Positions 21,601 through 31,855 of a stretch of 64,000 nt of DNA are shown in pieces. Source of the stretch: Taudactylus pleione (lineage: Eukaryota; Chordata; Amphibia; Anura; Myobatrachidae); NCBI GenBank assembly GCA_031769625.1, contig JAUIMM010000702.1:2526501-2590500 (forward strand), in the 5' to 3' direction. The notes beneath the pieces are model-generated. The model made no database searches, was not told the origin of the DNA, and saw nothing but the letters and a program-made list of their open reading frames with translations. Each line of letters opens with the position of its first letter. Position 1 is the first letter of the stretch. The translations under genes were made by a program, and so were the position numbers.

Positions 21601-22148
21601 GGGGTCATTCAGACCCGCTCGCGAGCGCAGGACCCTCGCAAGCGGGTCGATGTTCCCCCACTGCGCATGCGCATGATGGAGGGAGCTCCGTCGTGCGCAT
21701 GCGCGAGACCCGGCGAGCGACGGGCTCTCCATCGCTCCGGGTCTCGCACCAAAGGGGGCGTGCTGTCGATGTTGATTGACAGCACGCCCCCTTTCGTGGG
21801 TGTGCCGGGGGCGTGCCTGCCAAACGGAGGCGTTCCCATGGGAACGCCTACCGTCTGAAGCCGGCCCCACTGACATCACTAGTGATGTCAGTGGGAGTGA
21901 TTTTGGCTCTGATAGAGCCAAAATCACTCCAGGGCTTGCGGCAGCGAGACCTACCACAGGGTCTCCGTCGCAAGCCCGATGGTCGCGATGGTCATGACCA
22001 TCGCGACCATCATCATGGACGCTCGCATATGCTGTGGGTGGTCACCCACAGCTATGCGAGCGGCCAGGAGGCCACTCCATTTTCATGGAGGAGGGCACTG
22101 ATTCAGAGCGAGCGCTCTGGTCAGAGCGTTTGGCTCTGATTCAGGCCC
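21601..22148 (+). mobile_element. Palindrome-array MITE, copy P2 (548 bp)
   Basis: Termini GGGGGTCATTCAGACC and GGCTCTGATTCAGGCCC, flanked by AGA on both sides. The interior is almost entirely a chain of perfect or near-perfect inverted repeats: stems AAAGGGGGCGTGCTGTC (17 bp), the 22-bp palindrome centred on CCCATGGG, the 30-bp palindrome centred on CACTAGTG, the stem GAGTGATTTTGGCTCT with a 3-base loop, and a 34-bp palindrome centred on GTCATGAC. Copy P3 at 57730-58279 has the same chain in reverse. Confidence 0.9.
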
Positions 22149-22613
22149 AGAGTTTTCAAACAATGCAGGAAGAATACCTCATAGTTATGCTACGTATAGA
22201 TGCAGCAATTTGAAACAATCATTTAATTCATTTCAAACTAAATCTATTATTAATTTATAGTTAACTTCCTTCCAAAATTAGCATCCCACTAAGCCACTAA
22301 CAAACTAAACTGCATGATCATGTACGGACTTTTGCTGTATCAACCATCAGACTTGCTTGCTGCCAAACAAAAAAATATGATGCAGGTAATTATATTGACC
22401 CTTGGCTGTTAATAAAGGGTCATTATATTCTTTAGGGATAACGTGGAGTGTTGGATGATCAATATTGATCATACAGGACATCAGGAAGAGTGCTTGACAA
22501 ACAGACAGCGATATCATGTTTATAGAACATGGTGCATAGTGATCTCGCAGCAATACTATAACGCTGGCAGTTCATATTACACCCTCACTGGTGTTTTGGA
22601 TGATCGATATAGA
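22149..22613. other. Intron sequence of the multi-exon locus
   Basis: No feature recognised apart from short palindromic words such as GATCAATATTGATC. Confidence 0.4.
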
Positions 22614-22667
22614 TTAGGCATGTCAAACTCAAAATACCAAACCGGGATGAATATTCTGGTGTTAAGA

Positions 22668-23009
22668 CATACATACCGACTTTCTGGCAGCCCCTTTCGG
22701 GAGGAGGCTGCCAAGTCGGTCAAGCAGGGAGGGTGCGGGCGGTTGTAATGGGCGGAGCGGGACATGTCCGTACATTTGCGTCATCGCGGCCCCACCCCCC
22801 ACTTTATAATGCCGATATCACCGGCATTACAAAGTAGGGGGCGGGGTTACGAAGACGCGATTTAGCGCGAATCGCGTCATCGTCACCCGAACCGCCCACT
22901 TTTACATGCGGCGGACGATGCGGGAGACTTGCCTCCTCTTGCGGGGTGTCGGGAGCGGCACCCGATTTTCGGGAGGCTCCCAACAGTCTCGGGAGAGTAG
23001 GCAAGTATG
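22668..23009. mobile_element. 342-bp hAT MITE nested in the hAT at 22614
   Basis: Ends CATACATACCGAC and GTAGGCAAGTATG, flanked by a perfect 8-bp duplication TGTTAAGA (22660-22667 and 23010-23017). The inside is GC-rich with short inverted repeats such as TGCCGATATCACCGGCA. Confidence 0.88.
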
Positions 23010-23089
23010 TGTTAAGAGTGTGTCGGCCACAATGAAAAAATGTAAAAATTAATCTATTTTGAATTGTTTATTATTTATAAAAATCAATG

Positions 23090-23350
23090 CAGTGCCCCCT
23101 ATTGTAGTGCCCATGACGCAATGCCCTCTGATTTTGGTCCAATTATGTAATGCCCTTGTACTGTCCCTAGTAGTGCGCCTTAAGGTGTGCCACCAGTAAT
23201 GTCCCAAATAATGTCCCTTAAGCAAAGCCCCAGAAATGCCCCTTATGCAGAGCCACCAGTAATGTCCCTTATACAGAGCCCCGATTAATGCCCCTAATAG
23301 TGCCCCCAGTAATGTTACTTATGATGTGCCCCCAGTAATGCCCCTCATGC
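23090..23350. repeat. Degenerate short tandem repeat (AGTAATGCCCC)
   Basis: Irregular units of the form CCAGTAATGCCCCTTA, some with ATGCAGAGCC. Internal to the hAT at 22614-23744, like the minisatellites found beside hAT ends at 56262 and 63432. Confidence 0.75.
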
Positions 23351-24405
23351 TGTGTCCCCTCCCAGTATAGAAAAGGCCCTACTCACCTGTGCATTACTTA
23401 CCTTTCCTCCCGATGGCCGTTGGACATCACTCCACTCCACACTGTTTTCACTTCCAACATCCAGCGTAGGCTCTGCCACTCACTTGATCTAATTAGTACC
23501 AGATTGGCAGGCGCAGGCTTTTTATTTTGCGGTAGAGGCGGGTCAGTTCATAACGTCACTTGCGTGCTGCATCACTTGGAATGCTGGCCTCTGAAGCGAT
23601 GGGAGCCCTTGGATCACTTCAGAGAACAACAATGCCACCTAACTAAAGTAAACACTGCCCAATTGTAGCAGAGCTCTGATCGTGGCAGGTGTGTATATTA
23701 TTCTGGCCTTATGCGGCCCAAAGGGCCGGATGTTTGACATGCCTGATATAAATCATCCAAAAACAACCTAATTTCCTGCAATTTTAGCCATCTGCGTCCT
23801 GCTATATGAGATACCTATACTTAAATATTTAAAATCAGGCATGCTTATCAAAAAGGCTAGGATTTTGGGCGATATCACTATCCCCCATAATTGGGCATGC
23901 ACTGCTGATAGTTCAATGGATGGCAGGGTCCCAAACCTGAAACATTCATGAATACAATAGAGCTATATGGTTATACTGTACATGATATTGTTATGATTGA
24001 TACCTTCCGCTAAAAGCGATGCATGTGTACAGGGCACAAGGGCCAAACCGCCAACACAAATCATGTTCTAACATCGTTAAGTGTTTTCTCTGGCAAGGGT
24101 AGGGATGAGGATTAAGCAGCATTGTAATGGAAAGAGTGGGGTTGGCAACTAAAGGAGGAGAGGTAGGCAGAGGAGTTAGGTATAGGAACATACAGGTATT
24201 AGAGGAAGGGTGGAGGATAACCATACTTGACTAACTTCTGTTACAATGCTACTGTTTGGGAAACCGGCTTAAAATTTATGACAGAACACATCTCAAAAGG
24301 CAGAATATAACATCCTTTCTAGTATGTATGTTTTCAGAAAATGTACGTTTCCATCAAATTAGAAAAGAATATTTTAGAGATTTATATTAATCAAAATAAA
24401 CTTAC

Positions 24406-24486
24406 ATTTTTGAGATACAATATCTCGATTAGCCAATTCTCCTCCTGCATGTCCTTCTTGAAGGCTATTATTGTTGTCCTCAAAAT
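24406..24486 (-). pseudogene. Multi-exon locus, exon 7 (81 bp)
   Basis: Minus strand: acceptor TTTACAG|ATTTTG, donor AAAAT|GTAAGT. Read with the incoming phase-1 base it encodes DFEDNNNSLQEGHAGGELAN followed by RDIVSQK. Length is a multiple of three and it is open in frame, as for the other internal exons. Confidence 0.65.
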
Positions 24487-24572
24487 CTGTAAATCAAAAA
24501 TTAATAAAAATTTTTTTATTATAAATAATAACATTTTAAATAATATAATATATATCTGCATACAAATTACAT

Positions 24573-24574
24573 AA

Positions 24575-24614
<40 letters not shown>
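24573..24614. repeat. (TA)n microsatellite
   Basis: Alternating TA run directly abutting the terminus of the Tc1-like element. Confidence 0.95.
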
Positions 24615-24618
<4 letters not shown>

Positions 24619-25137
24619 GTGGCCAAAATTTGCGGACTCATTTTGAAATCTTTTGTTTTTCAACTTCAAATGCTTATATAACCTGTTACACTTCATGCAG
24701 TGCAATGATTCATATATGAAATGAAAGTACATTTAATGCTGAATTCAGCACAATAAACAGCTGTCAAATATTTGCATTACAAGGGAAGTTATGCAGTGAA
24801 AACGACAGAAAACAGCACTTAGGGTGAAAATCCCTGTGTACTTATGATGTTACTGTCCTATCAGTATTTCATTGGGTATCCTTTATTTTTCAAGACAGCA
24901 GCACAGTGACGTGGCATTGAGCCAACCAATGTTTGGAGCTCTTCCTTCTTTATTATGTGGTGCCATGAGACAATTATAGCCTCAATTAATTGTCTTTTAT
25001 TGGATGGACATCTCAGATGTACCAGTTTTTTCAAACGGAACCATAAATGTTCTAGGAGGTTCAGGTCTGGGCTGTTTCCTGCCCATCCCAGCACCTGTGG
25101 GTCATTCTCCGTGAACCACTGTTTGCGTATCTGTTAG
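24615..25137 (-). mobile_element. Tc1/mariner fragment with transposase C-terminus
   Basis: The minus-strand frame 24861-25094 encodes NSPDLNLLEHLWFRLKK, the motif around the last catalytic acid of Tc1 transposases (here E of LLEHLW). It ends with SMPRHCAAVLKNKGYPMKY, the typical Tc1 C-terminus. A terminal segment (GTGGTGGCCAAAATTTGCGG) follows to 24615 and inserts into a TA microsatellite. The N-terminal DNA-binding part and the first Asp are missing. Sits in the intron between exons 6 and 7 of the multi-exon locus. Confidence 0.85.
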
Positions 25138-25489
25138 CACATGTTCATAAAACCCGTTTACACTGCCAAGAATTTTAGGGCTAAAAATGGTTTGTTCAAA
25201 AATAATTTAAGATGTCCCTTAAACAATATCTTGAATCACACACTAAAGCATATTTAATCATAAAAATGTACATCTTCATAGTTAAACTAGATTTTACAGC
25301 CACAAATCTGGTAGAATAAACAATAGTGCTGGCTTTTTGATGAATAACTAGCCGCTCAACTGGAAGACAAATATCCCATACTGCACTGTGAATTGACAAG
25401 GTTCAGAAGATGATTCAAATCACTATTTTTAAAACAGTTATGTATAAGAGTAATAGTTAATTTTTTAAAGAAAAATATTTGAAACTTAC

Positions 25490-25570
25490 CAGTCATGGAA
25501 ATAATTGTCAAAACGACATTATCGAGCTCATCACAGGAAGGTTCATTAAATAAATCTTGAGAATGAATAT
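25490..25570 (-). pseudogene. Multi-exon locus, exon 6 (81 bp)
   Basis: Minus strand: acceptor TTTTCCAG|ATATTC, donor ATGACTG|GTAAGT. In the shared phase it encodes DIHSQDLFNEPSCDELDNVV and LTIISMTG, acidic and hydrophilic, with no known domain. Consensus splice sites and an open phase-1 frame support it. Confidence 0.7.
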
Positions 25571-25638
25571 CTGGAAAATAATTGGAATATTGTTATGGCA
25601 TAGAAAAAAATAGAAAATAAATAAATAACAAACATTGA

Positions 25639-25642
<4 letters not shown>

Positions 25643-25707
<65 letters not shown>
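25643..25707. repeat. (TA)n microsatellite
   Basis: Two adjacent TA runs separated by GTATATAT-type interruptions. Confidence 0.95.
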
Positions 25708-25708
<1 letters not shown>

Positions 25709-26334
25709 GATATACAATATTTTTGGGTCTGGTTCGCCAAAAATTCCATACGTCACTGACATGCATTAATGAGATTCTTTCAACCTTTTATTAATATGTC
25801 TACTTTGTGTTTTTAACTACATCAATTAAGTGGTGTAAGGTCCAAGATGAAAGCAAAAACACTAATACAGGCAGACAAGTAAGCAAAGAATGTTGCTTTC
25901 ATATAGACAGTACAAAATGTGATCCTCAAGGCTAAAAAAAATTTCAAGTAGTTTTTATTATCATGATTGTGCATAGATGATCAGATAAAAATTAAGTGAG
26001 GTAGTAACAAAAGTCACCTGTGCTCATCCATGGATATCTAGCAAATTTAAAATGTTGTGGAGCCATGAAGAATGTATTTTCAAATCTATACATAATAAAA
26101 TTACACTTAAAAATGCCCTACACATTGCTGGTCAACATGGTAGACAACACCATTTTTTTCCCAAAAACAAAAAGTAATAATATGTAAAATGTATGCCATA
26201 ACTTACAACTTAAGCTTTTATTGCAGCCATTAAAAAAATACACTGTACCTATACATTACAGGTCTAGCATCTACCATAGTGCACTTGTATATTATTGCCC
26301 TTAACTCCATTGTTTTTGAATAACTGTCATTTAC

Positions 26335-26511
26335 CTCCAATCTCTTCTGCAACATTTCTTTCTGTTTGCCTAGATAGTGGATGGTAAAATGTTCCCTCAA
26401 GATTATTGTTTTCCTTTGGAGTATTGTTCAATGACACTGGACATTGTTTTTGATTTTGTTGGTAAATAATATTTTGCAAGGTAGATGTTTGCTTTGTGGT
26501 ATTTGTATTTT
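26335..26511 (-). pseudogene. Multi-exon locus, exon 5 (177 bp)
   Basis: Minus strand: acceptor CATTTAG|AAAATAC, donor ATTGGAG|GTAAAT. The 59 codons are open in phase 1, rich in Asn, Gln and Thr (ENTNTTKQTSTLQNIIYQQN). No known domain. It is the last exon before the 27-kb intron that holds the nested insertions. Confidence 0.7.
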
Positions 26512-26711
26512 CTAAATGTAATGTAAATTCAAATATTTATGTATAAAAATAAATAATAAAAAAAATAATATATATACGTGCAGATGGTCCGGCACTCCAG
26601 GCAATAGGGATAACCCTGACCGGTGCCCTCACAGCAGGGAAGCAGCATATACGGAGATAAGGTGGCGGCACTCGGCACAATAATCAAACAAAGACACAGA
26701 GGTGGAGATCA

Positions 26712-26745
26712 ACGTTTCAGTGTTAGACACACTATCATCAGGATA
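26712..26745 (-). ncRNA. Hammerhead-like motif of PLE-A
   Basis: Minus strand: CTGATGA, then a 5-bp AGTGT/ACACT stem with one unpaired base before it, then GAAACGTT with the self-complementary ACGT as minimal stem III. Stem I is weak (about three pairs). Same architecture as 48417-48447. Confidence 0.6.
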
Positions 26746-26969
26746 CAAAAGAACAAATACAGCTTACCTTAAGTAGTTTTCACCCAAGTGCACACGCCCG
26801 CGCAAGGATCGGGGTCACACACCTGTCCAGAAGCGGCTTGATGACATCATCATGTAAGGCCCGCAACAGCTGATGACACCACGTGTACCATCACCATGGT
26901 TACAAAGCTAAACACAATAAACATTAAACAATGAACAAATACATATACATATGCGATCTCAAAAAATTA

Positions 26970-27582
26970 GAACGGAGTCAAGCATAAAGATTCATTTAAC
27001 CCCCTAGGGGAAACAACATCTAACCGGTGTATCCACTGTGCCTCACAGCAGAGCAAATGTCGATCCCTATAACCTCCCTTAAAGGACGGGGGAATGTGAT
27101 CGATCATACGATATTTCATGCATGCCAAGTTATGCTTTGCCTCCACAAAGTGGCGAGCCACAGGCTGATCACTAGAACCACTAGCAAGGGCAGCTAGCTC
27201 TAATAGTAGAGCGATGGGTAGCCATCCGCTCTTTAAACTTACATTGTGTCTTTCCCACATATGAAAGGCCACAAGGGCAAATGATTTGATATACTACATA
27301 AGAGCTATTACAAGTAAGTCTATGGCGAATCTGATATTTATTACCTGAATGCGGGTGAAAGAATGAATCACCCTGTATCAGGTACCTACATGTGACACAA
27401 TTACATTTAAAGCAACCTAATTTTTTACTAGACAAAAAATGTGTAGGGATGACCTCAATTTTATTGGAAATATCAGATTTCACAAGTAAATCCCTTAAAT
27501 TCCTGCCATGTTAGTAGCAAGACATAAATCTGGTATCTGATAGTTTCAAACTTGCATCAGATGTAATGATAGGCGAATGTTG
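26970..27582 (-). pseudogene. PLE-A Cys-rich linker and GIY-YIG endonuclease
   Basis: Frames on the minus strand encode KKLGCFKCNCVTCRYLIQGD, then SYVVYQIICPCGLSYVGKTQ with KFKERMATHR, then a His-containing helix and the C-terminus DVVSPRGLNESLCLTPF. A frameshift near 27200 separates the two halves. The nuclease motifs are intact but unreachable, because the reverse transcriptase lies 17 kb away across the inserted retrovirus. Confidence 0.88.
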
Positions 27583-28948
27583 TGTCGAAACTAGATCATT
27601 GGCTGAGACAAGATCAGTTTAAAATTGAATCGCAGCGATGCCATTTTGCGAAATGGCCGCCTAAGCGCCATTTTAGATAAACTCACACTTTAGTACATGT
27701 GGCGATAATACTAGTAGCATCATGCGAATGCATCTGTGACTATCGCCATAAGTTACGGCGATTCACCAGAAGCCTATTTCATGACTTTATGTATTATAAA
27801 GGATATATTTCAGAAATGGCTACATGACAACTAGCTTGTGTAGATAAGCTTCCTGGACAGTGTCTGCTCTCACTACAGGTGGTCTGGCTCGAATACACAC
27901 CTACATTAGCAAGCTTCCTGCAAAGACATGACTTCAAAGACTAGAGTGTCTTTCTCTTGTAGCTGGGCTATTTGCATTTCACACAAGAGACTGGGAGAAT
28001 AAAGAGTTTTTCTTTTGAAGTCTGGGACAGGTGGGGGGGACTGCTGACAGAGTGGGCATGTGGAACTATCTGGCTCAGCGTGTCACACTGTTAAGATGTT
28101 CACTTAGTGAGAGTTAAGTGCACCCTTCCTCATACACACATTAATACATCTTTATATCAAACCCCGAATACTCACACATTACATATTCACACATAAGGTT
28201 TAATAAGCTTTAAAGTATATGATTTAAGTTGGTTCAGTTAGTTTAAATGCTGAGAAATAAAGATATTTGATAACTAAGGTTTTATACATGTTAAGACAGC
28301 CGTGTTTGGTTTTGTATTGATGCGTACTCTTTCCACAGTATTCTGGTGTAATTGGTGGGGAGATCGCATCATGCATTCTCGAGTTATGGATCGCAGAGAC
28401 TTCAAACAACAAAATGTATATTTTATGAACAACTGTTAGGATGACTGTTAGGGGGCGGGTGGGCAGGGACCCCTAGTTGTTGGAGGCTGGGTTGAGTCTA
28501 TTTGAAGCAGCCTGTTAAATGCTCTGTAACAGATGGTTCCCCCATGGGGACCAATGACATAAGCAAGAAACTTCTCTATTGTCCTGTCTATTCTGGGGGG
28601 GTATAAACATGTGTGCTCAAACACTGGGTCTCTAGTCTTCTTGCTGAATGCTGATAGACGGAGGTTTTCTTTCTGAATGCCGGGATCTGGTCCAGAGCGC
28701 ATGCGTATGTATACTGTACTTGGAGTCTGTATAATTCCTTTGCGCTAAATTGTACACAGATCATAGCGTGTAACTGACTGTATTTTTACTTGAATAATAC
28801 TTTGTGCTTCGGAACCACATGTTCTGAGTCTGGAGTCTCTATTTATTGTATGACTGTGTAAGCAAATTAGCGTCATCCTTAGAGGTTTATAGGAAGGATT
28901 TTAGAAGGTACAGGCAGGGGCATATAGAGGTTCATTTTAATATCATCA
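27583..28948 (+). mobile_element. Endogenous retrovirus 5' LTR
   Basis: Begins TGTCGAAACTAG and ends TATCATCA. It is matched by 43211-44591 almost base for base. A TATAAA box lies at 28602-28607. It differs from the 3' LTR by a 26-bp loss near 27632 and by about 20 bp present here but absent there near 28315. The high similarity suggests a fairly young insertion. Flanked on its left by GTTG, the target duplication. Confidence 0.93.
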
Positions 28949-29777
28949 GATGGGGGCTCATCGAGTGAAGTCACTTACCTACTCACACGGCACATACAGC
29001 TATCGATGTCCTAGCAAGGGGTGGAGTGGCCACATGCAGGGTTTTCCTGCAACCGCTTTGTGCTGAAACATTGCTATCTGTTTTCGTGTGAGCAAAGGAA
29101 GCTGACTAGAATCCAGGGACAAGAAAGGAAAAAGTTTGTTTTCCTTTGTTGATAGAACCTAGCGTTTAAAGGGGTGCCGCAGTATTGAGTATGCAGCTGA
29201 GTCGCAGTTTTGCGCACAGAAAAGACGCACTTTTGCGTACGCAGTTAAAAAGTCATTATACGGTTGTGTGGTAGTCACATTATTTTTTTTACGTGGCTGG
29301 TCACACAATAGCGTATACGTACTTCCGGTTGTGCTGCCATGGTGTTTAAACAAAGCCGGTGAGGTTTACATGTTTTAATTATTACCAATATCTGGGTTAA
29401 CGTGTATTTTTCTGCGCAGGAAAAAGTGTGTAACAGTGAGTATATGTTGGACAGTTAAGGGTATCGTATGATCCTTAAGGGATAGGTGCAAGGGTTAGTC
29501 TAGCCGCTCGGTAAGTAGCTTTACCGTTCTATACACAGTAGCAGGTGTACATGTTGTCTTTGTTGTAGAGAGGTGCGTGGGAGCGGCCGACATATAAACT
29601 CCCATAGATGTGGAAGTTGCCTTACTAAATATTATCTGGGTGTGGAAGTTGCCTTTTTCAAATGTTATCCAGGTGTGTGGGTGCCACCGACTTAAATTGT
29701 CCACAGGTAAGTGAAAGTATCTTGGTTGTCTTTCACCAGTTTAAATCTTTATTGAAAAGCGTAGGAGTTGTCTCAGA
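28949..29777 (+). other. Retroviral leader with primer binding site and splice donor
   Basis: Two bases after the LTR, TGGGGGCTCATCGAG (28951-28965) resembles the proline-tRNA primer binding site of gammaretroviruses, with differences from base 10 on. A consensus donor CAG|GTAAGT lies at 29706/29707, placed as expected for a subgenomic message. The rest is non-coding, with locally repeated GTGTGGAAGTTGCC words. Confidence 0.6.
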
Positions 29778-30228
29778 TTGGGAGCCACGCAAACAGTGGA
29801 GATGTTAGACAATGATGTGCTGCTAATGGAGGCACCGATCGGATCGGCCCGTCGTATTATGCATACTAAGTACGGTACTTATGCAATAAGGTATTGTGAT
29901 TTATGGTTTAATATGACGATGATGAGTGTTAGACCGTTTCCCAGAATTGGTAGTTTTCATAAAAATGTGTTAGATAATGTCCGGGATCACATCGGTCTGA
30001 TGTGCTCCCGAGAGAAAAAGGTTAAATATTTTGAATGTTTAAAACTGTGGCAGCATGAAGGGGATGCGTGGCTTAAGAATGTGCAAACGACGCAAACTAG
30101 CGTTGTGAGCACATTGCCAGAAAATACATCCGCGACGCTGAATTGCAATACAGGCGAGCCGCAAAATGGTGCGCCTGTGCGGCAAGGTAGTGTTGTGGAG
30201 TGTATTACCAGCAGTTCACGCTCACCTC
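29778..30228 (+). pseudogene. Retroviral gag, N-terminal (matrix) part
   Basis: An open frame of about 150 codons starts at the expected place, with Gly as second residue as in myristoylated matrix proteins. The initiating codon reads TTG rather than ATG. The middle is basic and Trp-containing, as in matrix domains, and the end is Ser/Pro-rich. The frame is interrupted at 30228 by hAT-A and continues in register at 39795, with a proline-rich late-domain-like motif straddling the junction. Its product would have been the structural precursor of a class I retrovirus. It is now non-functional. Confidence 0.75.
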
Positions 30229-30383
30229 CAGGGCCGCCATGAGGGGGGGACTGTGGGGACTCCAGTCCCCGGCCCGGAGAGAGAGGGGGCCCGGGTAGCG
30301 GAGGTGTGAAATGCAGTTATGCGCGATACCGCACATCACTGCTGGAAGGCACCGGGGGCAGCCAAAGAACTAAAGAGACTTGA

Positions 30384-30532
30384 TGGCATTTAATACATGG
30401 AGCCGGCAGCAAGCCAATCACAGCAGCTCGCGGAACGGCAGCCAGCCAATCAGCAGCGGCCGCTGCTGATTGCCCGGCTGCCGTTCAGCGAGCTGTGATT
30501 GGCTTGCGACCTGCTCCATGTATTAAATGCCA
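30384..30532. repeat. 149-bp near-perfect palindrome
   Basis: TGGCATTTAATACATGGAGC at the left mirrors its reverse complement at the right. The centre is CAGCAGCGGCCGCTGCTG (30451-30468) with a NotI site in the middle. A few mismatches and small gaps occur in the arms. Internal to hAT-A; would fold into a long cruciform or RNA hairpin. Confidence 0.9.
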
Positions 30533-30689
30533 CCGAGGCTCTTCTTCTCTTCTCTGGCAGCTGCCGATGCATTCCACAGGTGACACGCGGTACCTCACAT
30601 CACTCTGCGCTGGCTGTCCAGGTAAGTGTCCAGGTAAGTTCGGGCTCTTTTGTAGGGAGGGAGTGCCTAATGTATGTATTATATACAGT

Positions 30690-30816
30690 ATATATATATA
30701 TATATATATATACATACAGTATATATACAGAGTGTGTGTATATATATATATATATATATGCATATATACAGTGTATGTGTACATATACAGTATATATAAA
30801 GTGTGTGTGTATATAT
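30690..30816. repeat. (TA)n/(GT)n microsatellite
   Basis: Interrupted TATA and GTGT runs. The nested hAT-B1 inserted at its right edge. Confidence 0.9.
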
Positions 30817-31611
30817 TAGGGGTGTGCACCGGCCACTTTTCGTGTTTTGTGTTTTGGTTTTGGATCTGGATCTGTCTTCGTGTTTTGGATCTGGATTGGT
30901 TTTGCCAAAACCACCCTTCCGTGTTTGGGGTTCTGGGTTTTGTGTTTTGGATCTGTATTTTTTAGAAAAAAAGCATAAAAACAGCTAAAATCACAGAATT
31001 TGTGGGTTTTTCTGCTCCTATGCTATTATTAACCTCAGTAACCTTAATTTCCACTCATTTCCAGTCTATTCTGAACACCTCACCCCTCACAATAGTGTTT
31101 TTATGTCCAAAAGGTTGCACCGAGGTAGCTGGATGACTATGCTAAGCGACACGAGTGGGCGGCACAAACACGTGACCCATCTAGGCGTGAAACTGCAGTG
31201 GCAGACAGGATGGCAGTTTGAAAAACTAGGCCCAAAACTGTACATAATGCAAAGAAAAAAAAGAGGTGCAAGATGGAAATGTCCTTGGGCCCTCCCACCC
31301 ACCCTTATGTTGTATAAACAGGACATGCACACTTTAACAAACCAATCATTTCAGCGCCAGGGTCTGCCACACAACTGTGGCTGAAATGATTGGTTTGTTT
31401 GGGCCCCCACAAAACAAGCTGGCAATTAATCTGTCCCTGCACAAACTGGCTCTACGGAGGCAAGATGTCATCCTCATCCTCCTCATCCACCGATTCCTCA
31501 CCCTCTTCAGTGTGTACATCCTCATCCTCACAGAGTATTAATTTGTCCCTGCTGGAACCACAGGTCCCTCTGTAAGTTCTGGAGGCTGGTCTCCCTGGAA
31601 GAGTTGATAAT

Positions 31612-31855
31612 TCATTTTATGAACATCATCTTCTCCACATTTTGTGGAAGCAACCTCCTACGCCTTTCGCTGACAAGGTTCCCGGCTGCACTAAACACTC
31701 TTTCGGAGTACACACTGGAGGGGGGGCAACTCAGGTAAAATAGAGCCAGTTTGTACAGGGACCTCCAAATTGCTTCTTTTTCCTGCCAGTACAGGTACGG
31801 ACTGTCTGACATGCCTACTTGGATGCTGTCACCGATGTAATCCTTTAACAGACAG
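31612..31855 (-). pseudogene. hAT-B1 transposase, hATC domain relic
   Basis: Minus strand: DYIGDSIQVGMSDSPYLYWQ, then FYLSCPPSSVYSERVFSAAG and NLVSERRRRLLPQNVEKMMF. This is the conserved hAT dimerisation domain in one frame. The frame closes shortly after FIK because of a one-base loss relative to the copy at 363-775. The conserved Trp and Ser-Val-Phe-Ser-Ala-Ala-Gly block marks it as a ZBED-type hAT. Confidence 0.9.

Larger units (their letters stand above)
22614..23744. mobile_element. Non-autonomous hAT (TTAGGCATGTCAAAC ends)
   Basis: The left end TTAGGCATGTCAAACTC and the right end GGCCGGATGTTTGACATGCCT are inverted relatives with the GCGGCCC word typical of Charlie-like hAT ends. Flanks GATATAGA and GATATAAA agree in 7 of 8 bases. 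It contains a nested hAT MITE and a run of GCCCC-type short repeats. Confidence 0.65.
26575..27582 (-). mobile_element. PLE-A, 3' part (left of the retroviral insertion)
   Basis: On the minus strand this is the endonuclease end and 3' non-coding tail of a PLE whose 5' part resumes at 44592. The sequence GTTG at 27579-27582 is repeated at 44592-44595, the duplication made by the retrovirus. The tail carries a hammerhead-like motif and ends in an AT-rich tract near 26575. Confidence 0.9.

Noticed and set aside
28448..28702. Minus-strand frame of 84 codons within the LTR, repeated at 44091-44345
   Set aside because: It lies antisense in an LTR and is duplicated simply because LTRs are duplicated; no homology recognised.
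30495..30965. Plus-strand frame of 156 codons across the TA microsatellite
   Set aside because: Mostly Tyr/Ile runs from the microsatellite and the hAT-B terminal sequence; not a plausible gene.
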